Below, in pieces: positions 6,027-6,289 of a stretch of DNA of 6,289 bases (within the stretch, counting starts at the first letter, position 1; every line of letters starts with the position of its first letter). The DNA comes from Gammaproteobacteria bacterium (GTDB lineage: Bacteria > Pseudomonadota > Gammaproteobacteria > GRL18). The position numbers were made by a program, and so were the translations under genes. Below the pieces are notes generated by a model. It was not told where the DNA came from. It searched no databases and saw only the letters and a list, made by a program, of their open reading frames with translations. The stretch spans positions 1 to 6,289 of the forward strand of contig DAOVUK010000205.1 in assembly GCA_030632625.1 (NCBI GenBank), written 5' to 3'.

Positions 6027-6056
6027 ATTGTACTGGATAGAGATTTAATCAGGCAA
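6027..6056 (-). promoter_or_regulatory. Candidate sigma-70 promoter for pyrC-rnt
   Basis: On the minus strand, TTGCCT (6056-6051, 4 of 6 to TTGACA) and TACAAT (6032-6027, 5 of 6 to TATAAT) are separated by 18 bp. Transcription would begin near 6020, giving a leader of about 25 nt before the GTG. In enteric bacteria pyrC is controlled by the choice of start nucleotide and by PurR. No PurR-type box is recognisable here, and start switching cannot be judged without mapping the 5' end. Confidence 0.5.
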
Positions 6057-6163
6057 CCTGAATTCTATTACTTTTGTTATTTAAAGTGCAGCATCGATTT
6101 TACGCTAAGAAACAAAATATCATGTAAATCAGCTTTTATTAATGATACTGACCATAATATTAC
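6057..6163. other. AT-rich intergenic stretch upstream of pyrC promoter
   Basis: No gene, RNA gene or terminator is recognisable between the pyrC promoter and the second repeat element. The sequence is AT-rich and has no open frame of note. Confidence 0.6.
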
Positions 6164-6289
6164 GGCTCTTCACAGAAATGCGACCTTTGCCAAATTGTAG
6201 AGACAAGGCAATGCCTTGCCTCTACGGTCACGTAACGACCGCCAGGGTGGGTAAGCATACGTAGAGACGTTGCATGCAACGTCTCTACC
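6164..6289. mobile_element. MITE-like element, copy 2 (runs off right edge)
   Basis: These 126 bp align with 3845-3968 in the same orientation, with about 7 substitutions and two single-base insertions (GGCAATGCC for GGCATGCC; GGTGGGTAAG for GGTGGTAAG). It begins GGCTCTTCACAG. The first palindrome (6197-6225) is slightly degenerate, with an extra central A and one arm mismatch. The second (6261-6288) is a perfect 28-bp palindrome identical to that in copy 1. The spacer GGTCACGTAACGACCGCC between them is unchanged. The right end with its inverted repeat is expected just beyond the window. Confidence 0.85.

Overview
The window looks like chromosomal DNA of a gammaproteobacterium. The evidence is the RNase T gene (this family is typical of Gammaproteobacteria), a type II (E. 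coli-like) dihydroorotase next to it, as in Pseudomonas aeruginosa, and a HopJ-family gene. A more exact placement is not possible from sequence alone. The abundance of GTAGAGAC palindromes and GTAGGGTGGG hairpins would fit lineages such as Methylococcales, but that is only an impression.

Region 1 (1-3397, + strand) is the distal end of a tightly packed four-gene operon, visibly more AT-rich than the housekeeping genes to its right. It encodes the C-terminal ATPase head of an SMC-like protein (cut by the left window edge), a MksE/JetB-like winged-helix subunit, a MksF/JetA-like helical kleisin and a compact Toprim-type protein with E and DxD residues like those of JetD/MksG. Junctions are 0 nt, 4 nt overlap and 13 nt overlap, so the genes are probably translationally coupled. 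Together they read as a divergent Wadjet / MksBEFG-type system, in which an SMC complex extrudes DNA and a Toprim nuclease cuts small circular DNA such as plasmids. The gene order is SMC, E, kleisin, nuclease instead of the usual kleisin, E, SMC, nuclease.

Region 2 (3398-3822) is a 74-bp gap followed by a full-length HopJ-family gene, probably a conserved cytoplasmic protein unrelated to the SMC operon.

Region 3 (3823-4196) is a 374-bp convergent intergenic region with no gene, dense in repeats: a MITE-like 186-bp element with imperfect 26-bp terminal inverted repeats and two perfect 28-bp palindromes, a separate GGGTGGG hairpin, and four imperfect 18-21-bp tandem units, the last of which contains the rnt stop codon.

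Region 4 (4197-6056, - strand) is a housekeeping pair, pyrC (pyrimidine synthesis) followed by rnt (RNase T, RNA 3'-end trimming), with a good promoter candidate and a GTG start for pyrC. Region 5 (6057-6289) is intergenic and ends in a second copy of the MITE-like element in the same orientation, so the pyrC-rnt pair lies between direct repeats about 2.3 kb apart.
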